Positions 24,338 through 34,215 of a stretch of DNA of 64,000 nt are shown piece after piece (position 1 is the first letter of the stretch; each line of letters begins with the position of its first letter). A program made the position numbers and the translations under genes. This DNA comes from Ochrobactrum sp. Q0168. GTDB taxonomy: Bacteria; Pseudomonadota; Alphaproteobacteria; Rhizobiales; Rhizobiaceae. The DNA lies in NCBI RefSeq assembly GCF_016427605.1, contig NZ_JAELXQ010000005.1:227629-291628 (forward strand), given 5' to 3'. The notes under the pieces were generated by a model. That model was not told where the DNA came from. It did no database searches and worked only from the letters and a program-made list of their open reading frames with translations.

Positions 24338-25210
24338 TTATGCGGCCTGCTGTGTCGGCGCGCTCGCCATGGTTTCCTGCTCGACCACATCGATGGTCGG
24401 GCGGTCGTAAGCGGAGATGGTCTTGCGTCCGTATTCCACGGCGATCTGCGGCAGCGAGCCGTTCATATAGGCAAGGAGCGTCTGCTTCACGACGACATAG
24501 AGACGGTTCTTCTTCTCGCGGGTCGATTTGATCTTGGTCGCGATGGGGCCGACAACGCCATAGGAAAAGAAGATACCGGCGAAGGTGCCGACAAGGGCCG
24601 CACCGATCAGGTGGCCGAGCACTTCCGGCGACTGGTCGAGCGCGCCCATGGCCTTGATGACGCCGAGAACGGCGGCGACGATGCCGAGCGCGGGCAGGGC
24701 TTCCGAGATCGTGACCATGGCCTGATAGGGCTTGAGCTTGTCGCGGGCGATGGTGTGGATTTCCTCGTCCATCAGCGCTTCGATTTCGTGCGAGCGCACA
24801 TTGCCGACGATGATGAGGCGGCAATAATCGCAGATGAAATGGGTAAGGTCTTCGTTCTTCAGAACGCTCGGATAGGCCTGAAAGATCGATGATTCCTTGG
24901 GATTGTCGATATGGACCTCGACTTCATTGCGCGACTTGGCGCGCAATTCGCGCATCAGGCTGTAGAGCAGGCCCAGAAGATCGAGATAATCGCGCTGCTT
25001 GGGCACGGCGTTGCTGAACGCCTCCAGGCAGGCGCGGCCGGTATCTTTCACGAGCGAAAACGGATTGGCGACGAAGAACGTGCCGAGCGCCGCGCCCAGA
25101 ATGATGACGAATTCCCACGGCTGGATGAGCACGCTGACATGTCCGCCCATGGCGATGAAACCGCCCAGCATACAGCCCAGTGTGATGGCGAGACCAATGA
25201 TAATGCCCAA
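24338..25210 (-). CDS. motA: MotA, flagellar stator proton channel subunit
   Basis: A 290-residue stator protein with four membrane segments: [22 protein letters not shown] and [17 protein letters not shown] near the start, and [17 protein letters not shown] and [17 protein letters not shown] in the last third. The cytoplasmic loop holds charged residues facing FliG. I place the start at a TTG codon (25210), because the family begins here (MGIIIGL), GGGAG stands nine bases before it, and the longer frame to 25324 adds unrelated sequence. It is first in the fliM-fliN-fliG-flhB operon. Confidence 0.9.
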   Translation of the reverse strand: MGIIIGLAITLGCMLGGFIAMGGHVSVLIQPWEFVIILGAALGTFFVANPFSLVKDTGRACLEAFSNAVPKQRDYLDLLGLLYSLMRELRAKSRNEVEVHIDNPKESSIFQAYPSVLKNEDLTHFICDYCRLIIVGNVRSHEIEALMDEEIHTIARDKLKPYQAMVTISEALPALGIVAAVLGVIKAMGALDQSPEVLGHLIGAALVGTFAGIFFSYGVVGPIATKIKSTREKKNRLYVVVKQTLLAYMNGSLPQIAVEYGRKTISAYDRPTIDVVEQETMASAPTQQAA

Positions 25211-25357
25211 AGCCCGAGACTCCCGCAGAATAGTTCTTTGAGCCAAACATAGGGAGCGCGGCTTGCGCGAAGCTTGCCAAGGAACGCCCGGCTGCATCAG
25301 CTTCGGACAAGCTTGGTTGCGCATAAAGGATGCAACTATCAGCAGGGGGTCATGCCT

Positions 25358-26146
25358 ATGGTCGATACGATGACGAGCTATCGCCTGATCGCGTCGGATA
25401 TGACGCGGTCTTTGCAGCGCGTTTCGAAAGAACCGTTGGTTTCGCGGGAAACAGCCTATTTCCAGGAAAACATCGGCAATGTGAAATCAATCGACGATTT
25501 CATGTCGGACAGCCGCCTGTACAATTATGCGATGAAGGCGTTCGGTCTGGAAGACATGGCCTATGCCAAGGCCTTCGTGCGCAAAATCCTGACGGAAGGC
25601 GTCACGAGCGACGACGCCATGGCCAACAAGCTGACCGACAAGCGCTACAAGGAATTCGCAACCGTTTTCGACTTTGCGGGCAAGGGCGCCGAGGCGACCC
25701 AAAGCACCGATGTGCAGCAGGGCGTGGTGGACAAATATCTGCGCCAGACGCTTGAGACCGAAGCGGGCGGCCAGAATGAAGGCGTGCGCCTGGCGCTCTA
25801 TTTCGAGCGCAAGGCTTCCAAAATCACCAATGCCTATGAAATCCTTGGCGACAAGGCGCTTCTCACCACCGTACAGACGATATTCGGCTGGCCGTCCACC
25901 ATGTCGAACGCTGATATCGACAAACAGGCGAAGATGCTTGAGGCCAAGATCGACTTTTCCAAAATGTCCGATCCTGATTATGTGTCGAAACTCATTTCGC
26001 GCTTCACGGCCATGTATGAAATGAACAACCCGACCGCTAGCAGCCCGGCATCCATCGCCTCGCTGCTGCTCGGCAGCGCGTCGTCGGTCGGCATCTCGAC
26101 CGATATTCTCACCACCTTGCAGAGCTTCAAGCCGGGCGGTCGCTGA
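25358..26146 (+). CDS. DUF1217 flagellar protein
   Basis: A 262-residue protein of the DUF1217 family found in rhizobial flagellar clusters: [20 protein letters not shown] at the start, repeated segments of the type [22 protein letters not shown], and [18 protein letters not shown] near the end. No signal peptide or membrane segment is seen. The start is taken at ATG 25358, with AGGGGG eight bases before; ATG 25352 is nearly as good. It is divergent from motA and three bases ahead of flgF, opening the long plus-strand basal-body operon. The molecular role is not known. Confidence 0.85.
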   Translation: MVDTMTSYRLIASDMTRSLQRVSKEPLVSRETAYFQENIGNVKSIDDFMSDSRLYNYAMKAFGLEDMAYAKAFVRKILTEGVTSDDAMANKLTDKRYKEFATVFDFAGKGAEATQSTDVQQGVVDKYLRQTLETEAGGQNEGVRLALYFERKASKITNAYEILGDKALLTTVQTIFGWPSTMSNADIDKQAKMLEAKIDFSKMSDPDYVSKLISRFTAMYEMNNPTASSPASIASLLLGSASSVGISTDILTTLQSFKPGGR

Positions 26147-26149
26147 TCC

Positions 26150-26881
26150 ATGCAGAACAATTCGATCTATGTCGGGCTTTCCTCGCTCATCACGCTTGAA
26201 CGGCGGATGGATTCGATTGCCCAGAATGTGGCCAATGTCTCGACCGTCGGTTTCCGGGGCGAGGGCACCAAGTTCGATTCGATTGTCTCGAAAAAGGCAA
26301 GCGACGATGTGAGCTTTGCCAGCGCCGGCAAGAGCTATATCCGCACCGAGCCCGGCCCGCTGGTCAAGACGGACAATCCGCTCGACATCGCGGTCAAGGG
26401 CGATGCGTGGCTGTCGCTCAACACGCCGCAGGGCCAGATTTACACTCGCGACGGGCGCATGAAGATGCTGGCGACCGGGGAGCTCGTTTCGATGATGGGC
26501 TATTCGGTGCTCGATGTCGGGGGTGCGCCGATCATGCTCAATCCGGATGGCGGCGCGCCGAAGATTTCCGCCGATGGCGCTGTCTATCAGAATGGCGCGC
26601 AGATCGGCGCTCTCGGTCTTTATTCCATTCCCGCCGATGCCGAGTTGAAATATGCGGGCAATTCCGGCGTGATACCGAACAAGGCTGCGACGCCGGTTTT
26701 CGACGATAACAGCGTCGGCGTGGTGCAGGGCATGATCGAAGGCTCGAATGTCGACGCCATGACGGAGATGACGCGTCTCATCAGCGTCAGCCGCGCCTTC
26801 GAACAGGTCAATAATCTTTTGACCCAGCAGGAAAACACCGTCTCTGACGCCATCAAGACGCTGGGCTCCAAAAACGGATGA
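26150..26881 (+). CDS. flgF: FlgF, flagellar proximal rod protein
   Basis: A 243-residue rod protein with the N-terminal rod/hook motif (LITLERRMDSIAQNVANVSTVGFRGE) and the C-terminal helix (MTEMTRLISVSRAFEQVNNLLTQQE). It is exported by the flagellar type III apparatus without cleavage. It overlaps fliI by four bases (ATGA). Confidence 0.94.
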   Translation: MQNNSIYVGLSSLITLERRMDSIAQNVANVSTVGFRGEGTKFDSIVSKKASDDVSFASAGKSYIRTEPGPLVKTDNPLDIAVKGDAWLSLNTPQGQIYTRDGRMKMLATGELVSMMGYSVLDVGGAPIMLNPDGGAPKISADGAVYQNGAQIGALGLYSIPADAELKYAGNSGVIPNKAATPVFDDNSVGVVQGMIEGSNVDAMTEMTRLISVSRAFEQVNNLLTQQENTVSDAIKTLGSKNG

Positions 26882-28236
26882 CGCCGGACCTACCGCTCGC
26901 GCGGCTTGCCGCCTTTGCCCGTCAACAGGCCCTGGAACCGAAGCCCCTATCCGGCATCGGCGGCACGGTCAGCGACGTGTCGCGCTCGGCGATTGCCGTG
27001 CGCGGGCTGTCGCGCGATGCGCGGCTCGGCGATGCGGTGGCAATAAGGGCTGCGGGCGGTGCCAGTCTGGCGGAAATCATCCGCGTCGCCGACAGGCAGG
27101 TTCTCGTCAAGCCCTTCGACGACCGGATCATTCCCTCATTGGGGGCAGCGGTCTTTGAGGAAGGCCCGCTCAGCATCCGTCCGGCGCTCGAATGGCGCGG
27201 GCGGGTGATCAATGCGCTGGGGCAGGCGATTGACGGCAGGGGCGCGCTTCTGCCCGGCCCGCGCCCGATGGCGTCCGAAAATCTGGCGCCAGCGGCGCTG
27301 CGCCGGGGGCGTGTGGATCGCGGGCTTCGCACGGGCGTTGATGTGATCGACATTTTCACCCCGCTTTGCTTTGGCCAGCGCATCGGCATTTTTGCCGGTT
27401 CCGGCGTCGGCAAATCCACGCTTTTGGCCATGATGACGCGCGCCGCCGATTTCGACACGGTGGTGCTGGCGCTGACCGGCGAGCGCGGACGCGAAGTGCG
27501 CGAGATGCTGGAAGAAACCATGGCCGGTCATCTCGACAAGACCGTCACTGTCGTAGCCACAGGTGATGAAAGCCCGATGATGCGCCGCCTCGCGCCCAAT
27601 ACGGCGACGGCCATTGCGGAATATTTCCGCGATCTCGGTCAGAATGTCCTGCTGATTGTCGATTCCGTCACGCGCTTTGCCCATGCGGCGCGCGAGGTGG
27701 CGATTGCGGCGGAAGAGCCGCCGGTTTCGCGCGGCTATCCGCCGAGCGTGTTCAGCCAGCTGCCGCGCCTTCTGGAGCGCGCAGGGCCGGGAAGTGCCGA
27801 TACAGGCGGCAGCATTACCGGCATCTATTCGGTGCTCGTTGATGGCGACGACCATAACGACCCGGTCTCCGACACTATTCGCGGCACGCTGGACGGCCAT
27901 ATCGTGCTCGAACGGACGATTGCGGCGCTGGGGCGCTTTCCGGCGGTCGATGTGCCGGGTTCGGTTTCGCGTCTCGCCAAGCATAACTGGACGGCGGAGC
28001 AGCGCAAGCTTGTCGTCCAGCTTCGCAGCATGGTGGCCCGCTTCGAAGAAACCCGCGATCTGCGCGCCATCGGCGCATATCAGAAGGGGCATGACGGGCT
28101 TCTCGATCAGGCGGTGGATCTCGTTCCGCGCATCTATGACGCCTTGCAGCAGTCCCCGGAGACACCGCGTTCCGACGATCCCTATCAGAAACTCGCCGCC
28201 GCATTGCGCGGCGAAAAACAGGCATCCAATCCATGA
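26878..28236 (+). CDS. fliI: FliI, flagellar export ATPase
   Basis: A 452-residue F1-beta-like ATPase that powers or primes flagellar export. It has Walker A GSGVGKST (about residues 173-180), Walker B-like NVLLIVDSVTRFAHA, and the family stretch PPSVFSQLPRLLERAG. It is coupled at both ends by ATGA overlaps to flgF and to the unknown gene after it. Its regulator FliH is coded 10 kb away at 38506. Confidence 0.96.
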   Translation: MTPDLPLARLAAFARQQALEPKPLSGIGGTVSDVSRSAIAVRGLSRDARLGDAVAIRAAGGASLAEIIRVADRQVLVKPFDDRIIPSLGAAVFEEGPLSIRPALEWRGRVINALGQAIDGRGALLPGPRPMASENLAPAALRRGRVDRGLRTGVDVIDIFTPLCFGQRIGIFAGSGVGKSTLLAMMTRAADFDTVVLALTGERGREVREMLEETMAGHLDKTVTVVATGDESPMMRRLAPNTATAIAEYFRDLGQNVLLIVDSVTRFAHAAREVAIAAEEPPVSRGYPPSVFSQLPRLLERAGPGSADTGGSITGIYSVLVDGDDHNDPVSDTIRGTLDGHIVLERTIAALGRFPAVDVPGSVSRLAKHNWTAEQRKLVVQLRSMVARFEETRDLRAIGAYQKGHDGLLDQAVDLVPRIYDALQQSPETPRSDDPYQKLAAALRGEKQASNP

Positions 28237-28847
28237 TGACGGGCAACAAGAACCGACGCAAAACCGCTGAAGAAAAGTTACTGGCCGATCTGGAAGCGGA
28301 AGTGAGCGCCGCCGCCGCGCAGGAAGGCGGCAAGAAACCCCATAGCCAGGTTGACCGCTATCTGAAGATTGCGGCGGTCACGCTGGCGGCTGGCTGCGCG
28401 ATGCTGCCCTTCATCACCTATCTCCAGCGCATGGAGCTTGCGCCCGCCGAAAAGGCGGAACGCAAGATCATCGACCCGCTGGACCGTTCGCAGCAGAAGA
28501 CGGTGCGCCGCTTTCCGTCGTTCCGCCCCTCGGATCGCGTGGCGCCCAGTGCGGATATCGATAACACCATGACCGGCTCGGTCATGTCCAACGGCAAGGG
28601 CCTGCCGGGCACCGGCGCTGGCACTGACGGGGAAGGCGGCGGCGACGGACAGGCTTTCCCGAAGCCGGTCTTTGCGCTGCGCGAAGTCGTCGGCGGCATG
28701 GCGATGATCGAGGATACGTCCGGTTACTGGTTTGTGGAAAAAGGATCGCTGCTGCCCGATGGCAGCCGCCTCGTTTCCATCGGTCGGGGCGCGGGAACCT
28801 GGCAATTGACCACATCGTCGGGCGACGTGATTGAAATGCGGCGGTAG
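28233..28847 (+). CDS. Membrane-anchored flagellar-operon protein, unknown function
   Basis: A 204-residue protein I cannot name. A charged N-terminus of about 45 residues precedes a single membrane segment (IAAVTLAAGCAMLPFITYL), then a Gly/Thr-rich linker and a C-terminal beta-rich domain (PVFALREVVGGMAMIEDTSGYWFVEKGSLLP). It overlaps fliI by four bases. By layout it is a single-pass protein with a periplasmic domain of about 130 residues, possibly a stator or basal-body accessory. Its stop codon is followed at once by G-rich repeats. Confidence 0.75.
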   Translation: MMTGNKNRRKTAEEKLLADLEAEVSAAAAQEGGKKPHSQVDRYLKIAAVTLAAGCAMLPFITYLQRMELAPAEKAERKIIDPLDRSQQKTVRRFPSFRPSDRVAPSADIDNTMTGSVMSNGKGLPGTGAGTDGEGGGDGQAFPKPVFALREVVGGMAMIEDTSGYWFVEKGSLLPDGSRLVSIGRGAGTWQLTTSSGDVIEMRR

Positions 28848-28969
28848 GGGAATAGGGCAGTAAGGGAATAGGGGAGTATGTTTGTCTCGCGCTATCAGCG
28901 CTCGTCCTCACACAACGATATATCGTTTCTAAAAAACATATTCCCTTACTCCCCTATTCCCTTACTCCC
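28847..28969. repeat. Facing G-rich tracts with G-quadruplex potential
   Basis: At 28847-28874 the plus strand reads four G-runs with loops of 4, 6 and 4 bases (GGGG AATA GGG CAGTAA GGG AATA GGGG). At 28943-28969 the same motif lies on the minus strand (G-runs split by AGTAA, AATA, AGTAA). Together they form an imperfect inverted repeat around a 68-base centre that holds the palindrome AACGATATATCGTT. The tract begins in the stop codon of the gene before and ends 68 bases before flgB. Confidence 0.7.
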
Positions 28970-29037
28970 TTAACCTCCGCAAGCTTGACGCAAGTTCCGC
29001 CCCGTAAATTAACAAACGGTAAAGGCGGGGAAATTCC

Positions 29038-29418
29038 ATGAGCTCCATTCATCTTTTCGATCTGGCCGCAAGGCAAGTGCAGTGGCTGTCGGTGCGGCAG
29101 GCGACTGTCGCTGGCAATGTCGCCAATGCGAACACGCCGGATTTCAAGGCGCGCGACGTTCAGCCCTTCGCCGATGTACTGGACAAGACGCAGCTGACCA
29201 TGGCGGCGACCAATCCGCAGCATTTGGAAGTTGAAGCAAACGGCATCGCGGGCGCACGCCTGCGCCCCGACGACATCACCGAGGAAACCCATTCCGGCAA
29301 TACCGTCGATGTCGAGCAGGAAATGATGAAGGCAGGCGAGATCTCCCGCGAATATTCGCTCAACACAAGCATCGTCAAAGCGTTTCATCGCATGATGCTG
29401 TCGGTCGCGAAGGGATAA
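29038..29418 (+). CDS. flgB: FlgB, flagellar proximal rod protein
   Basis: A 126-residue rod protein. The N-terminus has the rod signature LAARQVQWLSVRQATVAGNVANANTPDFKARD and the C-terminus the polymerisation helix (YSLNTSIVKAFHRMMLSV). It is the first of the flgB-flgC-fliE-flgG run and starts at ATG 29038 after a purine-rich GGGGAAA. Confidence 0.94.
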   Translation: MSSIHLFDLAARQVQWLSVRQATVAGNVANANTPDFKARDVQPFADVLDKTQLTMAATNPQHLEVEANGIAGARLRPDDITEETHSGNTVDVEQEMMKAGEISREYSLNTSIVKAFHRMMLSVAKG

Positions 29419-29421
29419 TCC

Positions 29422-29844
29422 ATGTCGTCCGACGCCTTGCAGAATTCCCTGAAGATCGCAGCCTCGGGCCTTTCGGCCCAGTCGACACGTCTGCGCATCG
29501 TTTCGGAAAACATCGCCAACGCCCAGTCGACGGGCAAGACGGCGACCGACGATCCCTATCGCCGCAAGACCGTTTCCTTCCGCACCGAGCTGGAACATGG
29601 CACGGGTGCCGCAGAAGTGCGCGTGGCCGAAGTGGGCAAGGATACCTCGCCCTTCGTCGAACAATACGATCCGAGCCATCCCGCCGCCGACGAGCGCGGC
29701 TATGTCCGTTACCCGAACGTCAACATGGTCGTCGAAATGGCGGACATGCGTGAAGCCAACCGTTCCTATGAAGCCAATTTGCAGGTCGTCAAGCAGGCGC
29801 GTGAGCTGATCTCGATGACCATCGATCTCCTGAGGAGCACATAA
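29422..29844 (+). CDS. flgC: FlgC, flagellar proximal rod protein
   Basis: A 140-residue rod protein with [28 protein letters not shown] near the start and [22 protein letters not shown] near the end. It is three bases after flgB and overlaps fliE by one base. Confidence 0.95.
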   Translation: MSSDALQNSLKIAASGLSAQSTRLRIVSENIANAQSTGKTATDDPYRRKTVSFRTELEHGTGAAEVRVAEVGKDTSPFVEQYDPSHPAADERGYVRYPNVNMVVEMADMREANRSYEANLQVVKQARELISMTIDLLRST

Positions 29845-30188
29845 TGTACGACTCGATCATGAGCATTTCGGCGCGCAATGCCCTGTCGCGCCTTTCCGAA
29901 ACCGTAGCCGAGAATAGCGTCGGTTCTGCCGCTTCCACGACTGCGCCGCAGCCTGTTCCCGTAACGCCGGGCGCATCCTTTGGTGAAGTCCTGTCGCAGA
30001 TGACGGATTCGGTCGGCCAGAAATTGCAGGCGGCGGAAGCCACCTCCATTCAGGGCATCAAGGGCGATGCGCCGGTCAACGAGGTGGTGAGCTCCGTCAT
30101 GGAAGCAGAACAATCGCTCCAGACGGCAATCGCGATCCGCGACAAGATCGTGCAGGCCTATCTCGAGATCAGCCGTATGTCGATCTAG
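29844..30188 (+). CDS. fliE: FliE, flagellar hook-basal body junction protein
   Basis: A 114-residue protein that joins the MS ring to the rod. The C-terminal half matches the family ([30 protein letters not shown]). The start shares a base with the flgC stop (TAATG). About 107 bases separate it from flgG; that gap contains a second copy of the 17-mer CTGTTCCAAAAGTCGCC seen at 1713. Confidence 0.93.
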   Translation: MYDSIMSISARNALSRLSETVAENSVGSAASTTAPQPVPVTPGASFGEVLSQMTDSVGQKLQAAEATSIQGIKGDAPVNEVVSSVMEAEQSLQTAIAIRDKIVQAYLEISRMSI

Positions 30189-30295
30189 GTGTCTGTTCCA
30201 AAAGTCGCCATGCCAGCTGCCGCTTTTTAATTCAGACACCAACCCCATTCCTGCCTTTTTCAGCTCCGCTGGAAATCTCGCATTAAGGAAGCGCA

Positions 30296-31090
30296 ATGAA
30301 AGCCCTGACGATTGCCGCAACCGGCATGAACGCCCAGCAGCTCAATCTGGAAGTGATCGCCAACAATATCGCCAATATCAATACAACGGGCTTCAAGCGC
30401 GCGCGTGCCGAATTTTCGGATCTGCTCTACCAGTCCGAGCGCACGGCAGGCATCCCCAATCAGGCCAATGAGAGCATCGTGCCCGAAGGCGCGCTGGTCG
30501 GCCTCGGCGTCCAGACGGCAGCCGTTCGCAACCTGCATATTCAGGGCAGCTTCAACCAGACCGGCAACCCGTTCGATCTGGCGTTGACCGGGCAGGGCTG
30601 GTTCCAGATTCAGAGCCCGACGGGCGAAACGCTCTATACCCGCGCTGGCGCATTCAACAAGAATGCCGACGGCCAGATTGTGACGCTCGACGGCAATATC
30701 GTGCAGCCGGGCATCGTGGTTCCGGAAAATGCGCTTGAAGTCACCGTCAGCGACACCGGACAGGTCTTCGCGAAGGTGCAGGAGCAGAACGGCATCCAGA
30801 TCAACCAGATCGGCCAGCTTCAGCTTGCGAATTTCACCAATGAAGCCGGTCTCGAACCGCTGGGCGACAATCTCTATCGCGAAACGGAAGCCTCCGGCGG
30901 ACCGCTGGTCGGCGATCCGGGCGATCCGGGCTTCGGTTCGATCAAGCAGGGCTATCTGGAAGCATCGAATGTCGATCCGGTGAAGGAAATCACCGATCTG
31001 ATTACGGCGCAGCGCGCCTATGAGATGAACTCCAAGGTCATTCAGGCCGCCGACGAAATGGCGGCGACCGTATCGAAGAACATGCGCTGA
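30296..31090 (+). CDS. flgG: FlgG, flagellar distal rod protein
   Basis: A 264-residue distal rod protein. It has the N-terminal motif [25 protein letters not shown], the central [17 protein letters not shown] and the C-terminal [16 protein letters not shown]...[15 protein letters not shown]. All parts are of usual length. It lies just ahead of flgA and flgI. Confidence 0.96.
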   Translation: MKALTIAATGMNAQQLNLEVIANNIANINTTGFKRARAEFSDLLYQSERTAGIPNQANESIVPEGALVGLGVQTAAVRNLHIQGSFNQTGNPFDLALTGQGWFQIQSPTGETLYTRAGAFNKNADGQIVTLDGNIVQPGIVVPENALEVTVSDTGQVFAKVQEQNGIQINQIGQLQLANFTNEAGLEPLGDNLYRETEASGGPLVGDPGDPGFGSIKQGYLEASNVDPVKEITDLITAQRAYEMNSKVIQAADEMAATVSKNMR

Positions 31091-31101
31091 CGGTGATCGC
31101 C

Positions 31102-31611
31102 ATGAAACGCGCCCAAGGAAATGACATCAAGGCCCGGCCCCGGTTCAAACGCGCCGCGCTTGCCGCTGCCGGAGCGGCCGGTCTTGCCGCTGCTGCGGTT
31201 TCGGGGGCTTCCGCCACCGACCGCATTGCTTTCGTCGTGCCTTCGGCCACCGTTTATCCCGGTCAGGTCGTCAGCAATGTCGCGCTGGTCGAGAAGAAGT
31301 TCTACATCAGCGCCCCCGCCGCACAGCAATATGTGCTGTCGGTGGATCAGGCTGACGGCAAGGTGGCGCGCAAGACGCTGATCGCCGGCAAGCCGATCCT
31401 CGTCGCCGCCCTTTCAGAGCCCTCGCTAGTCAAGCGCGGCGAGCCGGTGACGATGGTGTTTTCCACCGGTGTCATGACGATCACAGCCGTCGGCATTCCG
31501 CTGGAATCCGGCGCGGCAGGCGATTTCATCAAGGTACGCAACAGCGACAGCGGCGTCATCGTGCCCGGCACGGTGCTGGCCGATGGCCGTGTTCAAGTGG
31601 GGATGCGGTGA
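31102..31611 (+). CDS. flgA: FlgA, P-ring assembly chaperone
   Basis: A 169-residue periplasmic protein that helps the P ring form. After a signal peptide (hydrophobic stretch AALAAAGAAGLAAAAVSGASA) comes the SAF-like domain with VVPSATVYPGQVVSNVALVE and the C-terminal IKVRNSDSGVIVPGTVLADGRVQV. ATG 31102 is used; GTG 31093 is possible. It overlaps flgI by four bases (GTGA). Confidence 0.92.
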   Translation: MKRAQGNDIKARPRFKRAALAAAGAAGLAAAAVSGASATDRIAFVVPSATVYPGQVVSNVALVEKKFYISAPAAQQYVLSVDQADGKVARKTLIAGKPILVAALSEPSLVKRGEPVTMVFSTGVMTITAVGIPLESGAAGDFIKVRNSDSGVIVPGTVLADGRVQVGMR

Positions 31612-32837
31612 GAAAAACCTGGGCAACGCTGATCGCCATTCTGGCTCTGGCACTCCAACCCGTTGCGGTTCTGGCGGATGAATCGGCCAAGAACGTGAAG
31701 GATTTCGGCACCGCCGTGGAAGCGGATGCCGACTGGCTGGGTGCTGGCGGCGATCCGTCCAAGATGGCCTATGCGGAGCTTGGCCGCGGCAGCGCTGTCG
31801 CGCGCCTCAAGGACATCGCGACTATTCAGGGCGTGCGCGAAAACCAGCTTGTGGGTTACGGTCTGGTGATCGGTCTCAAGGGCACGGGCGACAGCCTGCG
31901 CAATTCGCCTTTCACCGAACAGTCGATGCGCGCCATGCTCGATAATCTCGGCATCAATGCGCCGCGCAATTCCACGCGTTCTAAGAATACGGCTGCGGTC
32001 ATCGTGACCGCCAATCTGCCCGCATTCGCCGGTTCAGGCTCGCGCATCGATGTGACGGTTTCGTCCATCGGCGATTCCACCTCATTGCAGGGCGGTACGC
32101 TGGTCATGACGCAGCTGATGGGCGCGGACAATCAGATTTATGCGGTTGCACAGGGCAATATGATCGTCTCCGGCTTTACCGCTGAAGGTGATGCCGCCTC
32201 TATCACGCAGGGCGTGCCGACATCGGGCCGCATTCCAAACGGCGCGCTGGTCGAGCGCGAGGTTGCCGGAAATTTCGGCAAGGACAGCGAGATGATCGTC
32301 GAGCTGCGCGACCCCGATTTCACGACGGCCGTGCGCACTGCCGATACGATCAATATCTTTGCCAAGCGTCGTTATGGACGCGGCGTTGCGCTGGCGCGTG
32401 ATGCCAAGACGATCCGCCTGTCGCGTCCGAAAAATGTGCCTGCCGCCCGCTTCCTTGCGGAGCTGGAGGGCCTGCCGATCACCACGGATGAAGTGGCGCG
32501 TGTGGTGGTGGATGAGCGCACCGGAACCGTGGTCATCGGTGCGAAGGTGCGCATTTCCAAAGTGGCGATCAGCCATGGCAGCCTGACTGTGCGCGTGACA
32601 GAAACGCCGATGGTCGTGCAGCCTGAACCCTTCAGCGACGGCGTGACGGCGGTGGAGCCGAACACCGATATTTCGGTCAACCAACCCAATGCCAAGATCG
32701 GGATTTTGACCGGCGCCAATCTGGAAAATCTGGTCAAGGGTCTCAATCAGATGGGCGTGAAGCCGACGGGCATCATCGCCATCCTTCAGGCGATCAAGTC
32801 GTCCGGCGCGCTTCACGCAGAACTGGTGGTGCAATGA
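31608..32837 (+). CDS. flgI: FlgI, flagellar P-ring protein
   Basis: A 409-residue secreted P-ring protein, starting at GTG 31608 inside the flgA stop. The signal peptide (ATLIAILALALQPVAVLA) is followed by a spacer of about 45 residues not found in enteric FlgI. The conserved core then begins: RLKDIATIQGVRENQLVGYGLVIGLKGTGDS. The C-terminus ends with LVKGLNQMGVKPTGIIAILQAIK. It ends in an ATGA overlap with motE. Confidence 0.95.
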   Translation: MRKTWATLIAILALALQPVAVLADESAKNVKDFGTAVEADADWLGAGGDPSKMAYAELGRGSAVARLKDIATIQGVRENQLVGYGLVIGLKGTGDSLRNSPFTEQSMRAMLDNLGINAPRNSTRSKNTAAVIVTANLPAFAGSGSRIDVTVSSIGDSTSLQGGTLVMTQLMGADNQIYAVAQGNMIVSGFTAEGDAASITQGVPTSGRIPNGALVEREVAGNFGKDSEMIVELRDPDFTTAVRTADTINIFAKRRYGRGVALARDAKTIRLSRPKNVPAARFLAELEGLPITTDEVARVVVDERTGTVVIGAKVRISKVAISHGSLTVRVTETPMVVQPEPFSDGVTAVEPNTDISVNQPNAKIGILTGANLENLVKGLNQMGVKPTGIIAILQAIKSSGALHAELVVQ

Positions 32838-33478
32838 TGGGGCCGGGGATGAGAGCGGACATGATGGTCAAACAGGCAATCCGTACCGGTTCGGCTCTGG
32901 CGCTGCTTTTTGCGAGCGCCTTGCCGGTCTTGGCTCAGGAAGCGACACAAGCTGCTGCACAGCCAGCAGTGCAGGCGGGCGCACAGCCTTCCGCAACACC
33001 AGCCTCCATACCGCCCGCAAATCTCGGCAATCTGGATGAAATCCGCAAATATTGCGGCAATATCGACAATCAGGCGGCCGATGCGCGCTATTCGTTACAG
33101 GCCAAGCAGCTTACCGACCTCAAGGCCGAGGTGGACGAGCGGATGCAGGCGCTGGAAGAAAAGCGCAAGGAATATGAGATGTGGCTGAAGCGCCGCGACG
33201 AGTTCGTCAGCAAGGCACAGGATTCGCTGGTCGATATCATTTCCAAGATGAAGCCGGATGCAGCCGCGGCCCAGATGGGGATGATCGGCGACGAGGCCGC
33301 AGCCGCTCTGATCCTCAAACTCAATCCCCGCGTTTCGAGCATAATCTTGAATGAAATGCCGCCGGACAAGGCGGCGAAGCTGGCGCGCATCATCGTCGGC
33401 TCGCAGCGCACAACGACTCCGCCGCCAGCAGCGAAGGACCAGCGCGCCCAGGCGCAAACCGGGAATACGGTGCAATGA
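32834..33478 (+). CDS. motE: MotE, chaperone of the MotC motility protein
   Basis: A 214-residue secreted protein. The signal peptide (ALALLFASALPVLA) is followed by an Ala/Gln-rich linker, a helical part (LTDLKAEVDERMQALEEKRKEYEMW) and an MgtE N-domain-like end (MGMIGDEAAAALILKLNPR, then IILNEMPPDKAAKLARII). In Sinorhizobium, MotE is a periplasmic chaperone that stabilises MotC. motC itself lies at 40370 here. Confidence 0.9.
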   Translation: MMGPGMRADMMVKQAIRTGSALALLFASALPVLAQEATQAAAQPAVQAGAQPSATPASIPPANLGNLDEIRKYCGNIDNQAADARYSLQAKQLTDLKAEVDERMQALEEKRKEYEMWLKRRDEFVSKAQDSLVDIISKMKPDAAAAQMGMIGDEAAAALILKLNPRVSSIILNEMPPDKAAKLARIIVGSQRTTTPPPAAKDQRAQAQTGNTVQ

Positions 33479-33486
33479 CAGGACGC

Positions 33487-34203
33487 ATGAACAAGACTAT
33501 TTTCGCTACCGCCGCTCTGGCGCTTCTGGCCGGTTGCGCCATGAAGCCGGAAGAAGTCGGTCGCGCGCCGGACCTGTCGCCGGTCGCCGCCAATCTTGGC
33601 ATGAACAACAATCCGCAATATAGCGGCTATCCATCGCGTCCGGCCAAGCCGGATTATTCGCTGTGGAACCAGCGCTCGACCAATTTCTTCAAGGATCCGC
33701 GCGCTGCCGAGCCGGGCGATGTGCTGACTGTGATCATCTCGATCAATGATCGCGCCAATCTCGACAACAAGACCGACCGCGAGCGCGTGTCGAAGGGTAT
33801 TTATGGCGCGGGCGGTTCGTTCGCCACCAGCAGCAGCACCGGTGCCGGTGCGGGCGGCGACATGGATGGTTCCATCAACACCCATTCCGACAGCTCGTCC
33901 AAGGGCAAGGGCACGATCAAGCGCAGCGAGGATATCAGCCTTCAGGTTGCGGCTATCGTCACCAACACGCTGCCTAACGGCAATATGATTATTCGCGGTT
34001 CGCAGGAAGTGCGCGTCAACAACGAGCTGCGTGTGCTGAATGTCGCCGGTGTCGTGCGTCCGCGCGATATTTCCGGCTCCAACACCATTTCCTACGACAA
34101 GATCGCCGAAGCCCGCATTTCCTATGGTGGTCGCGGACGGTTGAGCGAGGTGCAGCAGCCGCCATATGGCCAGCAGATCCTCGATCAGGTTTCGCCTTTT
34201 TAA
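33487..34203 (+). CDS. flgH: FlgH, flagellar L-ring lipoprotein
   Basis: A 238-residue outer-membrane lipoprotein. The lipobox LLAGC follows a short hydrophobic signal. The L-ring core is clear: SLWNQRSTNFFKDPRA, DVLTVIISINDRANLDNKT and INGNMIIRG-type text (here PNGNMIIRGSQEVRVN). ATG 33487 has AGGA before it; ATG 33475, overlapping the motE stop, is also possible. It lies 12 bases ahead of fliL. Confidence 0.95.
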   Translation: MNKTIFATAALALLAGCAMKPEEVGRAPDLSPVAANLGMNNNPQYSGYPSRPAKPDYSLWNQRSTNFFKDPRAAEPGDVLTVIISINDRANLDNKTDRERVSKGIYGAGGSFATSSSTGAGAGGDMDGSINTHSDSSSKGKGTIKRSEDISLQVAAIVTNTLPNGNMIIRGSQEVRVNNELRVLNVAGVVRPRDISGSNTISYDKIAEARISYGGRGRLSEVQQPPYGQQILDQVSPF

Positions 34204-34215
34204 AGCTGAGTATCG

